Source: UKL13-2 sp038321965 (lineage in GTDB: Bacteria > Pseudomonadota > Gammaproteobacteria > Burkholderiales > Usitatibacteraceae). Taken from it: a stretch of 64,000 bases of DNA. The stretch spans positions 1 to 64,000 of the forward strand of contig JBBQFL010000003.1 of assembly GCA_038321965.1 (NCBI GenBank). The letters run 5' to 3'. Position numbers and translations under genes: made by a program. Below, piece after piece: positions 8,716 through 17,473 of this stretch (positions are counted from its first letter, which is position 1; each line of letters starts with the position of its first letter). The notes under the pieces were generated by a model. The model did no database searches and was not told the DNA's origin. It was given only the letters and a program-made list of their open reading frames with translations.

Positions 8716-10221
8716 TTACGCAGGCTGCTCCACAAACCACGGTGCTCTCGCCGTCATGATCAACTGTTTGGCACGATCAGCTTCCATTCCCGTCATTTCG
8801 GTCAATTCATCGATCGCAAGGTCCGCTAAATTATCCATTGTGCGCACACCCTTGGTGGCGAGCAAATGCGCAGTATCGTCGTCCATGCCATCCATAGACA
8901 GCAAATCATCGGCTGCGGTTTCAATCGTTTCTTCAGATTTGATCGCGTCTGTCACCAGTGCATCACGAGCGCGGCGCCGCAGCTCGTTGACGGTATCTTC
9001 ATCGAATGAGTCGATTTCGAGCATTTCACTGATCGGCACATACGCGACTTCTTCCAGATTGCTGAACCCCTCATCAATCAGGATTTTTGCAACTTCTTCA
9101 TCCACGTCAAGCTTGGCCATGAATAGCGCCTGAATCGAACCGTGTTCTGTATCACGCTTTGAATTAGCCTCGGCCTCGGTCATCATGTTGAGTTGCCAGC
9201 CTGTCAATTCAGACGCGAGCCGGACGTTCTGTCCGCCGCGACCAATCGCCTGGGCGAGTTGCTCTTCGTCCACCACAACATCCATGCTGTGCTTTTCCTC
9301 ATCCACAATGATTGACGAGACTTCTGCCGGCGCAAGCGCATTGATCACGAATTGAGCGGGATCGGCTGACCAGAGAATAATATCAACGCGTTCGCCCGCC
9401 AATTCCCCCGTGACTGCTTGCACACGAGAGCCACGCATACCGACGCACGTCCCAATCGGGTCAATGCGCGGATCGTTGGATTTCACGGCGATCTTGGCAC
9501 GCAGCCCGGGATCCCTGGCAGCGGCTTTCAACTCGAGCAGACCCTCTTCGAGTTCAGGTACTTCCAGTTCAAACAATACCTTGATCAGCTCAGGCGTAAT
9601 GCGCGACAGGACGAGTTGCGGTCCGCGCAAGGTGCGATCCACCTTAAGCAGGTATGCGCGGACGCGATCGCCGACGCGCAAGTTTTCTTTCGGGATCGTC
9701 TGGTCACGTGGCAACAGTGCCTCGATGCGACCGGATTCGATAATGACATTGCCGCGTTCGATGCGCTTGATCGTGCCAGTCACAAGCAATTCGTCACGTT
9801 CCAGAAAATCGCTTAATACCTGCTCACGCTCGGCATCGCGAATTTTTTGCAAAATTACCTGCTTTGCGGTTTGTGCCCCGATACGGCCAAAATCGACTGG
9901 CTCCAGTGGCTCTTCAATCACATCCCCGATCTCCAGCCCTTCCCCCCGCTCCGGCGCATCGGTAATCGCAATTTGTCGGGCGGGCTCTTCATGCTCCTCG
10001 TCTGGCACAACGACCCATTGGCGATAGCCCGTGTATTCTCCAGTTTGGCGGTCGATTTCGACCCGCACGTCTGCTTCTTCCTGCAGGAATTTGTCCGTAA
10101 ATCGGCGCTTGGTGGCTGAGGCCAGGGCCTGTTCCAGCGCAATAAAAATTGTTTCGCGCGGGACACTTTTCTCACGTGCCAAGGCATCAACCAACAACAG
10201 TATTTCGCGACTCATTTCCAA
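8716..10221 (-). CDS. nusA: Transcription termination/antitermination factor NusA
   Basis: NusA binds RNA polymerase and modulates pausing, termination and antitermination. The 501-residue protein has the N-terminal polymerase-binding domain, an S1 domain (VTGTIKRIERGNVIIESG), KH domains (KIAVKSNDPRIDPIGTCVGMRG, here split around GxRG, and IGRGGQNVRLASELTGW) and two C-terminal acidic helix-hairpin-helix repeats (about residues 365-430 and 440-495). It lies between rimP and infB. Confidence 0.97.
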   Translation of the reverse strand: MEMSREILLLVDALAREKSVPRETIFIALEQALASATKRRFTDKFLQEEADVRVEIDRQTGEYTGYRQWVVVPDEEHEEPARQIAITDAPERGEGLEIGDVIEEPLEPVDFGRIGAQTAKQVILQKIRDAEREQVLSDFLERDELLVTGTIKRIERGNVIIESGRIEALLPRDQTIPKENLRVGDRVRAYLLKVDRTLRGPQLVLSRITPELIKVLFELEVPELEEGLLELKAAARDPGLRAKIAVKSNDPRIDPIGTCVGMRGSRVQAVTGELAGERVDIILWSADPAQFVINALAPAEVSSIIVDEEKHSMDVVVDEEQLAQAIGRGGQNVRLASELTGWQLNMMTEAEANSKRDTEHGSIQALFMAKLDVDEEVAKILIDEGFSNLEEVAYVPISEMLEIDSFDEDTVNELRRRARDALVTDAIKSEETIETAADDLLSMDGMDDDTAHLLATKGVRTMDNLADLAIDELTEMTGMEADRAKQLIMTARAPWFVEQPA

Positions 10222-10272
10222 TGCTCCTGCAAAATTTCGGTTTTACTTGCTTTCGACTACGCGCTGACGGAC

Positions 10273-10788
10273 TCAGATATCCGGTATCAGGCGTGTCTTA
10301 TCGATACTTGAAAAAGGCACGTCAATGCGTTTCTTGGTTTCTTCCTTGCCTTCGCGTTTTTGAATTTCCGGCTTTTTCGACTGATTGACCGGCTTCTTGC
10401 CTACCGTCTCTTCAGTCACGACAAACACAATCGTTTCACCATCCAACGATTCGATAATCCCGTCAAAGCGCTTTCGACCATCGACGAGCGTATTCAGGCG
10501 AACCTTTACACCGCACCCCAGATATTGCTGAAAATTTGCCAGCGATTTGAGCGGCCGATCCAAACCCGGCGACGAAACTTCGAGGCGTTCAAACTCAATG
10601 TTCTCCACCGTAAAAACCCGGGTCAAGTGGTTACTGACAGCCGCACAATCCTCCACGCCTATGCCTGCCGGCTTGTCAATGAACACTCGCATCAGACCGC
10701 GCGCCGAATGTTCAAAGTCAACCAGTTCGTAGCCCAAGCCAGCGACGCTCGCCGAGACAATTTCCAGTGGTGCCAACTTAGCCGTCAT
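10273..10788 (-). CDS. rimP: Ribosome maturation factor RimP, with an inserted charged segment
   Basis: RimP assists maturation of 30S subunits. The start MTAKLAPLEIV at 10788 has a GAAGGA ribosome-binding site, giving 171 residues. A longer frame to 10884 runs through the leader hairpin and is unlikely. Family motifs are GYELVDFEH, VEDCAAVSNHLTRVF and EVSSPGLDRPL. The C-terminal SH3-like domain is interrupted at about residues 126-155 by a Lys/Glu-rich segment (KKPEIQKREGKEETKKR) before the usual ending, IDKTRLIPDI. It is the first gene of the operon. Confidence 0.95.
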   Translation of the reverse strand: MTAKLAPLEIVSASVAGLGYELVDFEHSARGLMRVFIDKPAGIGVEDCAAVSNHLTRVFTVENIEFERLEVSSPGLDRPLKSLANFQQYLGCGVKVRLNTLVDGRKRFDGIIESLDGETIVFVVTEETVGKKPVNQSKKPEIQKREGKEETKKRIDVPFSSIDKTRLIPDI

Positions 10789-10813
10789 CGGCTGTAAATC
10801 CTTCAACACAAAT

Positions 10814-10836
10814 AAAAAATGGGCGCGAGGCCCACC
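10814..10836 (-). promoter_or_regulatory. Terminator-like hairpin in the rimP leader
   Basis: On the minus strand TGGGC-CTCGC-GCCCA is followed by six T residues, 26 bases before the rimP start. It has the form of an intrinsic terminator inside the 5' leader of the rimP-nusA-infB operon. That suggests attenuation or anti-termination control, possibly by NusA, but no alternative structure was worked out. Confidence 0.6.
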
Positions 10837-10884
10837 AACGAAATACTTAGCCTGATATGTTAACACGTGCTGCAGCGATGACAA

Positions 10885-11331
10885 ACCCCTTTTAGGCGTT
10901 ACCCCCGTAGACTGGTGTTTGTTCTAAGCGTAAGCAATTGATTTTACGAATAGTGACGCTCCGAACTTAAGAAGATCCTTCTTTCCCCTGAGGCCGGGAG
11001 ATGAAGTCGCCGTGGCGACCGGTCTATCTGCGAGACGTACGCCATTTACGAAATTTGCGCTCGTGTCACGAGTTCCAAGCAGCAGCACAAACGCACCGCT
11101 GCACAATCGCACCACATAGATGCCTAATGTTGCATTAATGCCACATAAAGACAAATTACGCCAATTTGTAGCCTTATTCGTTATCAAAACGATAGACTTT
11201 GCGCGACTTCGCTAGCGCTCGCAGCACTTGATCACCACAGTTTTTTGGTCCTCTTGCCCACTAGGTATCCGTATCAACCAAAAGTTTATTTTTAAAACAA
11301 TGTCCAATCTGTCCTTCTTGGGGGTAGTTCA
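10885..11331. other. Divergent intergenic region, rimP / receptor 1
   Basis: This 447-base stretch separates the minus-strand rimP operon from the plus-strand receptor gene and should hold both promoters. A minus-strand frame at 10924-11187 looks non-coding. The plus side carries the element shared with receptor 2 at 11184-11205 and a GGGGGT ribosome-binding site just before the receptor start. No RNA gene was seen. Confidence 0.6.
11184..11205 (+). promoter_or_regulatory. Shared element upstream of TonB-dependent receptor 1
   Basis: TCAAAACGATAGACTTTGCG lies 147 bases before the receptor 1 start. A near copy (one base inserted and a few changes) lies at 14300-14322 before receptor 2, and a weaker partial match at 17232-17243 before receptor 3. 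It may be a common promoter element or operator. No regulator gene for it is present in the window. Confidence 0.4.
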
Positions 11332-14067
11332 ATGAAAGTACGTCAAAAAATAATGTCTGCCGCTGTATTGAGCACGTTAATGGCCGGAATGTCCGGCCAA
11401 ACAGTGGCGCAATCGGTCGACGTAGAAAAAAAGCTCGAAAAGATCGAAGTCACCGGCTCCTTCATCAAGCGCGTTGAAGGCGAAGCAGCGTTGCCCGTTG
11501 TGATCATCACGGTGGAAGATTTGGCGAAGGCGGGGGTCACTAACGCCGAGCAGGCAATGAAATTGATAACACAGCAGCAGGGCGGTACCGTCACGTCAGG
11601 CTCAGTCAGTGGCACAAACGGCGCCGCAGCATATGCGAGCCTGCGCAATTTGGGCCCTCAACGCACCCTCGTTCTGTTGAACGGCAAGCGCATCGTTTCC
11701 AATCCGTTTTCGAGTGTGGCAGTCGACCTGAATACGTTGCCACTAGCAGCCATTCAACGCATTGAGGTGCTAACGGATGGCGCCTCTGCAACCTACGGTA
11801 CCGACGCAATCGCCGGCGTAATTAATTTTATTACTCGCAAAGACTTCAAAGGCCTGATCTTGGGCGCAGAAGCGCAGATACCACAGAAGACCGGGGGCGA
11901 AGTTTATAAATACGATGTCGTTGGTGGAATTGGCGACTTGTCCACACAAGGTTGGAATGTGATCGCTGCATTCGATTACCGGCAGGCCAAACCAATGAAC
12001 GGGCTCGACCGCGATTTCATGCGGTCGTCATTCATACCGCAATTCGGACTCAACGGAACATCCGGCACCACGTTCCCCGCTAACTATAGCCAGGGCTCGA
12101 TACTTACAAACCCAAGCCTGCCCGGCTGCAATCCGCCGATTTCAATCAATACAGGGGCCGGGCCAGTTGGTTCGGGTGTTAACCAATGCCGCGCTGACAC
12201 GCAGTTATTCACCAACGTCATTCCAATCCAAGATCAATGGTCGGGGTTCAGCCGAGGGACACTTGCCTTAAACCCAAACCACACCGTCACCTTCGAATAC
12301 CTCCATTCTGTCAATAAGGTCAGGACACAAATTGCGCCGTCTCCAGAGACGGGACTGACGATGGATAACACGAGCCCCTTTTACCCAGGTAATGGAATCA
12401 CCCCGATCACCAATGCTGCTTTAAACAGCGCCCTGCCCATTTCCGTCGGCTGGCGTACCACCGCCTTGGGGCCGAGACAAGGCGAGCAAGTCAATCATAC
12501 TCAGCGCGCTATTGCGGGCATCGAGGGAACAATAGCTAGTTGGGACTATCAGGCCGCCTACCTTTGGTCAAATTCCAAAGTCGATAACACCTTCCTGAAT
12601 GGCTACCCGACAACCTCCGCATTGCTGGCTGGCGTCAGGGGAACGGGTGGCGCACCTTTCCTGAATCCGTTTGGCCCACAAACTGCAGCAGGACTTACGT
12701 ACCTTCAAGCTAATCAAGTGCTGGGGAAGGTGCAAGAGGGCGAGGGAACACTCAGTAGCTTCAACGCAGTGGCAAGTCGTCAGCTCTGGGCAATGTCAGG
12801 AGGTGCAGCCCAAGTTGCGCTGAGCACCGAGCTACGCAAAGAAAAAATGGTTTACATCACCGATGTGCCGAAGGTCAGTCAGGCCGCAAGCTCAGGACTT
12901 GCAGGGTCCGGCGCACTCCGGGAGGGCACAAGAAACGTGGATGCGCTCGGCGCTGAATTAGTGCTGCCGGTTCTGAAGAATCTGGAGCTGGCCGTTTCGG
13001 CGCGATATGACCGGTACAGTGATTTTGGCAGCACCACCAATCCTAAAGTTTCGTTTCGTTTTCAGCTTAATCCGGATGTTTTGTTCCGCGGATCCTATAA
13101 CGAGGGTTTCGCCGCGCCGACCCTGACCCAGCTCTACGCGCCACAATCGACAACGTTCACCGGCTCCGCCTATAACGATCCGATATTGTGCCCGAATGGC
13201 GTCCCAGCGGCCGGTTCGGTGGCAAGCCGCGACTGCCGCCTACAGTTTCAACAATTGAACGGCGGCAATACCGCGTTGACGCCGGAGAAGTCGATTGCAA
13301 CGACCTTAGGAGCGGTATTTCAATTTACACCGCAACTTTCGGTCGGGGCGGACCTTTGGCGCTATAAAGTCACCAACAATATCTCTACTCTTGGTGAACA
13401 GACAATATTTGCCGACCCGGTAACATACGCGTCGCTTTTTGTTCGCTGCAGCCAGGCACCTGCAGCGCGCCAACTTGCAATTGGTGCGTGCCGAGTGCCG
13501 GGTGGCGATCCACTCGCGTACATTATCAACACTAACCAAAATCTCGGTGACACCAAGACCAATGGTTTTGACGTCCAGATAGACTGGCAAAGCGGGGCAA
13601 CGCAATATGGCCGCTTTGGGGTAAACCTGCGCGGTTCGTATGTGACCGATTACGAGTTTCAGGTCCTCAAGAACGGGGCTTACTCGCAGCCGATTGGCAA
13701 CTACAATGCCAATTTCGGTGGCCCAGTCCTCCGATATCAGCAAGTTACGACGCTTACGTGGCAGCAGGCCAATTGGGGTGCCAGCCTCGTTAACCGCTAT
13801 CAATCCGGTTATTTGGATCAGAACGGTGGTTCCGTGGCACCTGCATTTCGAATCCACGAGGTCGACAATTACTCAATATATGACTTGGGCGTAACTTACG
13901 CGGGTTTCAGAAACCTGAGTCTTCGCATGGGCGTGCTCAATTTACTGGATAAAGATCCGCCGTTCACAAACCAGACAGCGCGGTTCCAAGCACGCGGATA
14001 CGACGACCGTTTTCATAACCCGTTGGGTCGCGTGTACACGTTTAGCGGCAAGTACACGTTCAAGTGA
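11332..14067 (+). CDS. TonB-dependent outer-membrane receptor 1
   Basis: This 911-residue protein is predicted to take up a nutrient across the outer membrane, driven by TonB. It has a signal peptide (about residues 1-26, ending GQTVAQS) and a TonB-box-like KIEVTGSFIKR near residue 38. The plug domain (about 50-170) contains LRNLGPQRTLVLLNGKR, RIEVLTDGASATYGTDA and AGVINFITRKDF. The rest is a 22-strand-type barrel ending in aromatic YTFSGKYTFK. It lacks an N-terminal signalling domain of the FecA kind. The ligand cannot be told. It is the first of three related receptors and has its own terminator. Confidence 0.92.
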   Translation: MKVRQKIMSAAVLSTLMAGMSGQTVAQSVDVEKKLEKIEVTGSFIKRVEGEAALPVVIITVEDLAKAGVTNAEQAMKLITQQQGGTVTSGSVSGTNGAAAYASLRNLGPQRTLVLLNGKRIVSNPFSSVAVDLNTLPLAAIQRIEVLTDGASATYGTDAIAGVINFITRKDFKGLILGAEAQIPQKTGGEVYKYDVVGGIGDLSTQGWNVIAAFDYRQAKPMNGLDRDFMRSSFIPQFGLNGTSGTTFPANYSQGSILTNPSLPGCNPPISINTGAGPVGSGVNQCRADTQLFTNVIPIQDQWSGFSRGTLALNPNHTVTFEYLHSVNKVRTQIAPSPETGLTMDNTSPFYPGNGITPITNAALNSALPISVGWRTTALGPRQGEQVNHTQRAIAGIEGTIASWDYQAAYLWSNSKVDNTFLNGYPTTSALLAGVRGTGGAPFLNPFGPQTAAGLTYLQANQVLGKVQEGEGTLSSFNAVASRQLWAMSGGAAQVALSTELRKEKMVYITDVPKVSQAASSGLAGSGALREGTRNVDALGAELVLPVLKNLELAVSARYDRYSDFGSTTNPKVSFRFQLNPDVLFRGSYNEGFAAPTLTQLYAPQSTTFTGSAYNDPILCPNGVPAAGSVASRDCRLQFQQLNGGNTALTPEKSIATTLGAVFQFTPQLSVGADLWRYKVTNNISTLGEQTIFADPVTYASLFVRCSQAPAARQLAIGACRVPGGDPLAYIINTNQNLGDTKTNGFDVQIDWQSGATQYGRFGVNLRGSYVTDYEFQVLKNGAYSQPIGNYNANFGGPVLRYQQVTTLTWQQANWGASLVNRYQSGYLDQNGGSVAPAFRIHEVDNYSIYDLGVTYAGFRNLSLRMGVLNLLDKDPPFTNQTARFQARGYDDRFHNPLGRVYTFSGKYTFK

Positions 14068-14089
14068 TCCGATTAGCATCAGCTAACGA

Positions 14090-14116
14090 ACTCAGGGGGC
14101 TTCGGCCCCCTTTTTC
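14090..14116 (+). terminator. Terminator after receptor 1
   Basis: GGGGGC at 14095-14100, loop TTCG, GCCCCC at 14105-14110, then five T residues. This is a compact, strong rho-independent terminator 27 bases after the stop codon. Confidence 0.9.
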
Positions 14117-14299
14117 ACGTGCGCCCGCCACCATGCGCGCGCGTCTGGACGGCCGTCCGCCTGCGAGTTGGTCGCAGGGACGTCGGCAGCGGCCGTGGTA
14201 GCCATAATTCCAACAAAGAGCGCAGCAAGCGAAGAGTCGGCATATACACAAGTGTTGCAAAAATGCGACATTCAGTGAAGTTTATGTCCAACCTCACCG

Positions 14300-14322
14300 T
14301 CAAAAACGATAAACTTTGGCGG
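14300..14322 (+). promoter_or_regulatory. Shared element upstream of receptor 2
   Basis: TCAAAAACGATAAACTTTGG matches the element at 11184-11205 with one extra A and a few substitutions. It lies about 109 bases before the receptor 2 start and just before the TGTAACGTTTCA near-palindrome. Confidence 0.4.
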
Positions 14323-14324
14323 TT

Positions 14325-14336
14325 TGTAACGTTTCA
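14325..14336. promoter_or_regulatory. Operator-like near-palindrome TGTAACGTTTCA
   Basis: The 12-mer has a central AACGTT palindrome and matching TG/CA ends, with one mismatched pair. CG-centred palindromes of this look are bound by LacI-family repressors, which often control TonB receptors for carbohydrates. It occurs once here and no LacI-type gene is nearby, so this is only a candidate. Confidence 0.25.
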
Positions 14337-14409
14337 TTGCGCTGCACTGACAAAATCAATCTGTGGCGTACCGAAAGTTTTTTGATTTGTAACTATTAAC
14401 GAGGCCCAA

Positions 14410-17106
14410 ATGACTCATTCAAAAATGAAAGTGTTGCCACAAGCTTTGCTGGCTGCATTGATCGTAACGCCAATGGCGTTTGCCCAGCAGACCCCGGCCC
14501 CTACTCCACAGAAAGTGGAACGAGTCGAGGTGACTGGCTCTAACATTAAACGTGTTGATGCTGAAGGCAGCGCGCCGATTCAGATCATCACACGCGAAGA
14601 AATCGAGCGTTCTGGTAAACAAACCGTTACCGAAATGCTGCGTACACTGCCAACCAATGCGGGCGGTGGCTTGAATGACATTACCGGCTCCAACAGTTTT
14701 TCCTCCGGTGCATCCACTGTTTCTTTGCGTGGCTTGGGCTCCTCGGCCACTTTGGTGCTTTTGAACGGTCGCCGTATTGCGCCGTTTGGCAACTCCGATC
14801 CGAACTTCGGTCAATCTGCCGTCGTCAACCTGGATTCATTGCCGCTCGATGTCATCGAGCGCATTGAGATCCTCAAAGACGGCGCATCCGCCATTTATGG
14901 TTCGGAAGCGGTAGCCGGGGTCGTCAACATCATCTTGCGCAAAGATTACACCGGCGCGCAAATCGGTGGCAGCTACTCCATGAACCGCGACAGCGAATAC
15001 AAGGTCTGGCGTGCTTCTACCACATTGGGATACGGCGACCTTGCCCGCGACAAATACAATGTGTTTATGAACTATGAGCGCTACGAGCGCGAAACAACCA
15101 AAGTATTGGACGTAATCAACTATGTCCTCGACACGCGTTTGCAGACGAGCCCGTCGTTTCTGACTTTCGCCCGGTTTAGCTCTTCGTTCGCCAACAATTA
15201 CCTCACCGGTGCCTACGACCTTAAGACAGGTCTGGCGACGGCACAAGCCTTCTCGCCAGCAGCCTCACAACCTGCCAATTGCGTACCAGGCGCCATAAAA
15301 GATGCGGCCGGTCGTTGCCGTTGGGACCTTCCCTCCAACCAAGACATTCAGCCCAAGAGTGACCGGGATAATTTCTTCGCCCGCGGCACGATTGATTTCA
15401 ACGCAAACCTGAGCGGCTTCGCCGAAGGTGGATTTAACCGTACCAAGACTTTTTACCGTGGCAACCCGACGAACTTCGGTGACGTTGGCTCATGGTATTC
15501 CAGCACCCTGCAGAAACTCGTCAATTTGCAGGAATTTCTTCCGGTCGGTCATCCAAACAACCCGTTTAGCACGCCCATCATTCTTCGTCACCGCTTTACC
15601 GAAATTGGCGAAGGCAACCGTCAGATAGTTACGGAAGCAAAACGCTTCGTTGGCGGGCTCAAAGGTACCAATGGGCCGCTGGACTGGGAAACGGGCTATC
15701 TCTATACCGAAAATACCGGAGAGGCCACTCAATCCAACCAGCTTCGCGCTTCCGTCCTCCGCGCAGCCGTCTTGAACGGCACTTATAACTTCCTGAACCC
15801 AAGCCTTGGTTCGACCACACCCGACCAGCTCCGCATCAACACAAAGGATAACTCCAAGTCGTCGTTCTCGATTTTTGACGCCAAGGGCTCGATGGAGTTG
15901 GCACAGATGGCAGGGGGGCCGATGGCCGTCGCTGCGGGTTTTGAATATCGCAAGGAAGATCGGAAAGCAACTCCGGATGCTGCGAAACTGGCGGGTGAAG
16001 TCGTCGGCTTCGGTGCTGCCTTCTCTGAAGGTAAGCGCAATGTGACTTCAGCGTATGCTGAATTAAGCGTGCCTTTTGCCAAGAACGTCGAAACGCAATT
16101 GGCGTTCCGCACGGATCGCTACTCGGATTACGGCAACTCCACGACACCAAAAATTGGCGTCAAGTGGAAAGTATTGCCGACCCTCGCCTTGCGTGCATCC
16201 TATGCTGAAGGCTTCCGTGCGCCATCGCTTACTGAAACATCGAAGTCCAGCGTGACGGCTTTCACCACCGTCACCGATCCACGTCGTTGCATTGATGGTA
16301 CCGAACTGGCGTGTAACTCTGGTATCGCGGTGCTGCTGGTCAACGCAGACCGTCTTGATCCGGAGAAATCCAAGTCGTACAACTTGGGGTTTGTATGGGA
16401 TCCCGTCAAGGATGTATCCGTGACATTGGACTACTTCGACATTCGCCGCAAAAACGAGATCCAGTTGCTAGATTTTGACTTGATTCTCGCCAACGAAGGC
16501 ATCACTACGGGTATCTATGCCAATCGCGTGATCCGCGGCCCGGTAGCGCCTGGCGATACAGTTGGCCCATTGCAGGCGATCAGCTCTTTCTACTACAACG
16601 CGAGTGGCACCACGGTGACCGGCTACGATGTTGATGTGCGTTGGAACCTCAACTTGGGCGAGATGGGAAAATTGACCAATCGCGCAGCGGCGACCTATTA
16701 CAAGAGTTTCAAAACGCAAGATACCGCGTCCAGCCCATTTGTTGAATTTGCCAGCTACGGCTTCCCGCGCGCTCGGGGCACATTTAGCACGTTTTGGGAA
16801 TATCGCGACTTTACGACGGGCGTCACCGCGAATTACAACAAGGGCTACCGTACCTTGCGTGATCCGCGTCTGACCTGCTCTAACGCAATCAAAGCGATAC
16901 AGCCTGATTGTGAAGTGAACTCAAACACGACGGTCGATTTGTCGGTTCAGTATAGCGGCATCAAAAACCTTACGCTCGGCCTGATCGTGCGCAACATCTT
17001 CGACCAGAATCCACCACTGGATCCAAACGCGCGTCCGTTGAACTTTACCTACCACCCCTTCCAAAGTGTTGTTTACACGGTCGGCGGAACGTATCGCTTC
17101 AAGTAA
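14410..17106 (+). CDS. TonB-dependent outer-membrane receptor 2
   Basis: The 898-residue receptor has a signal peptide (about residues 1-25, ending MAFAQQ), a TonB-box-like VERVEVTGSNIKRV at about 36-49, and a plug with LRGLGSSATLVLLNGRR, ERIEILKDGASAIYGSEA and AGVVNIILRKDY. The long barrel ends in VVYTVGGTYRFK. It is closer to receptor 3 than to receptor 1 in its N-terminal motifs. Together they look like paralogues made by tandem duplication and then diverged. The substrate is unknown. It has its own upstream element and terminator, so it can be transcribed alone. Confidence 0.92.
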   Translation: MTHSKMKVLPQALLAALIVTPMAFAQQTPAPTPQKVERVEVTGSNIKRVDAEGSAPIQIITREEIERSGKQTVTEMLRTLPTNAGGGLNDITGSNSFSSGASTVSLRGLGSSATLVLLNGRRIAPFGNSDPNFGQSAVVNLDSLPLDVIERIEILKDGASAIYGSEAVAGVVNIILRKDYTGAQIGGSYSMNRDSEYKVWRASTTLGYGDLARDKYNVFMNYERYERETTKVLDVINYVLDTRLQTSPSFLTFARFSSSFANNYLTGAYDLKTGLATAQAFSPAASQPANCVPGAIKDAAGRCRWDLPSNQDIQPKSDRDNFFARGTIDFNANLSGFAEGGFNRTKTFYRGNPTNFGDVGSWYSSTLQKLVNLQEFLPVGHPNNPFSTPIILRHRFTEIGEGNRQIVTEAKRFVGGLKGTNGPLDWETGYLYTENTGEATQSNQLRASVLRAAVLNGTYNFLNPSLGSTTPDQLRINTKDNSKSSFSIFDAKGSMELAQMAGGPMAVAAGFEYRKEDRKATPDAAKLAGEVVGFGAAFSEGKRNVTSAYAELSVPFAKNVETQLAFRTDRYSDYGNSTTPKIGVKWKVLPTLALRASYAEGFRAPSLTETSKSSVTAFTTVTDPRRCIDGTELACNSGIAVLLVNADRLDPEKSKSYNLGFVWDPVKDVSVTLDYFDIRRKNEIQLLDFDLILANEGITTGIYANRVIRGPVAPGDTVGPLQAISSFYYNASGTTVTGYDVDVRWNLNLGEMGKLTNRAAATYYKSFKTQDTASSPFVEFASYGFPRARGTFSTFWEYRDFTTGVTANYNKGYRTLRDPRLTCSNAIKAIQPDCEVNSNTTVDLSVQYSGIKNLTLGLIVRNIFDQNPPLDPNARPLNFTYHPFQSVVYTVGGTYRFK

Positions 17107-17473
17107 TTGACGACATTTTGTGTTGGAAAAAAGGGGCTTCGGCCCCTTTTTTCTTGCTCGCGTTTGCGACGTTGCGCTACCACTAATCGCTCACCTTCTT
17201 GCCATGTTGCAATTTCACAACAAAACAAACGCAAAGCGATACAAATCGGCATATTGGGGTCCGGCGCGAGATATTTGGCGGTATTCTTTCGCGGTGTGGT
17301 GGCAACGTATTCTTCTATGGTCGTTTTCGCTGCCTATCCACCAAAAATGCAGGAACCAGCTCGACAACGAAACAAAAAGAATCGTAGTGCTTCAACATGT
17401 GACATGTGTTGTGTTGGGAACAATCGAGATGGTTCGGATTTTTAACTTAACCTAATCCAATTAGGAGACATAC
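17107..17473. other. Intergenic region between receptors 2 and 3
   Basis: The 367 bases contain the receptor 2 terminator, a partial copy of the shared element (CAAAGCGATACA at 17232-17243), and a symmetric CAACATGTGACATGTGTTG at 17393-17411 that includes the direct repeat ACATGTG-ACATGTG. Either could be an operator for receptor 3. Short frames here are not convincing genes. Confidence 0.5.
17127..17152 (+). terminator. Terminator after receptor 2
   Basis: AAAAAAGGGGC, loop TTCG, GCCCCTTTTTT: a symmetric strong hairpin 20 bases after the stop. The flanking A and T runs make it potentially bidirectional. Confidence 0.9.

Larger units (their letters stand above)
14068..14409. other. Intergenic region between receptors 1 and 2
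   Basis: The 342 bases hold the receptor 1 terminator at the left. On the right, before receptor 2, are the shared element (14300-14322) and a short near-palindrome (14325-14336). Open frames here look like noise. Confidence 0.6.

Noticed and set aside
10924..11187. 87-codon minus-strand frame upstream of rimP, with a faint FHA-like look (ANFVNGVRL...LLKFGASLFV)
   Set aside because: It fills a promoter region, lacks a ribosome-binding site, and the resemblance to FHA domains covers only a few residues.
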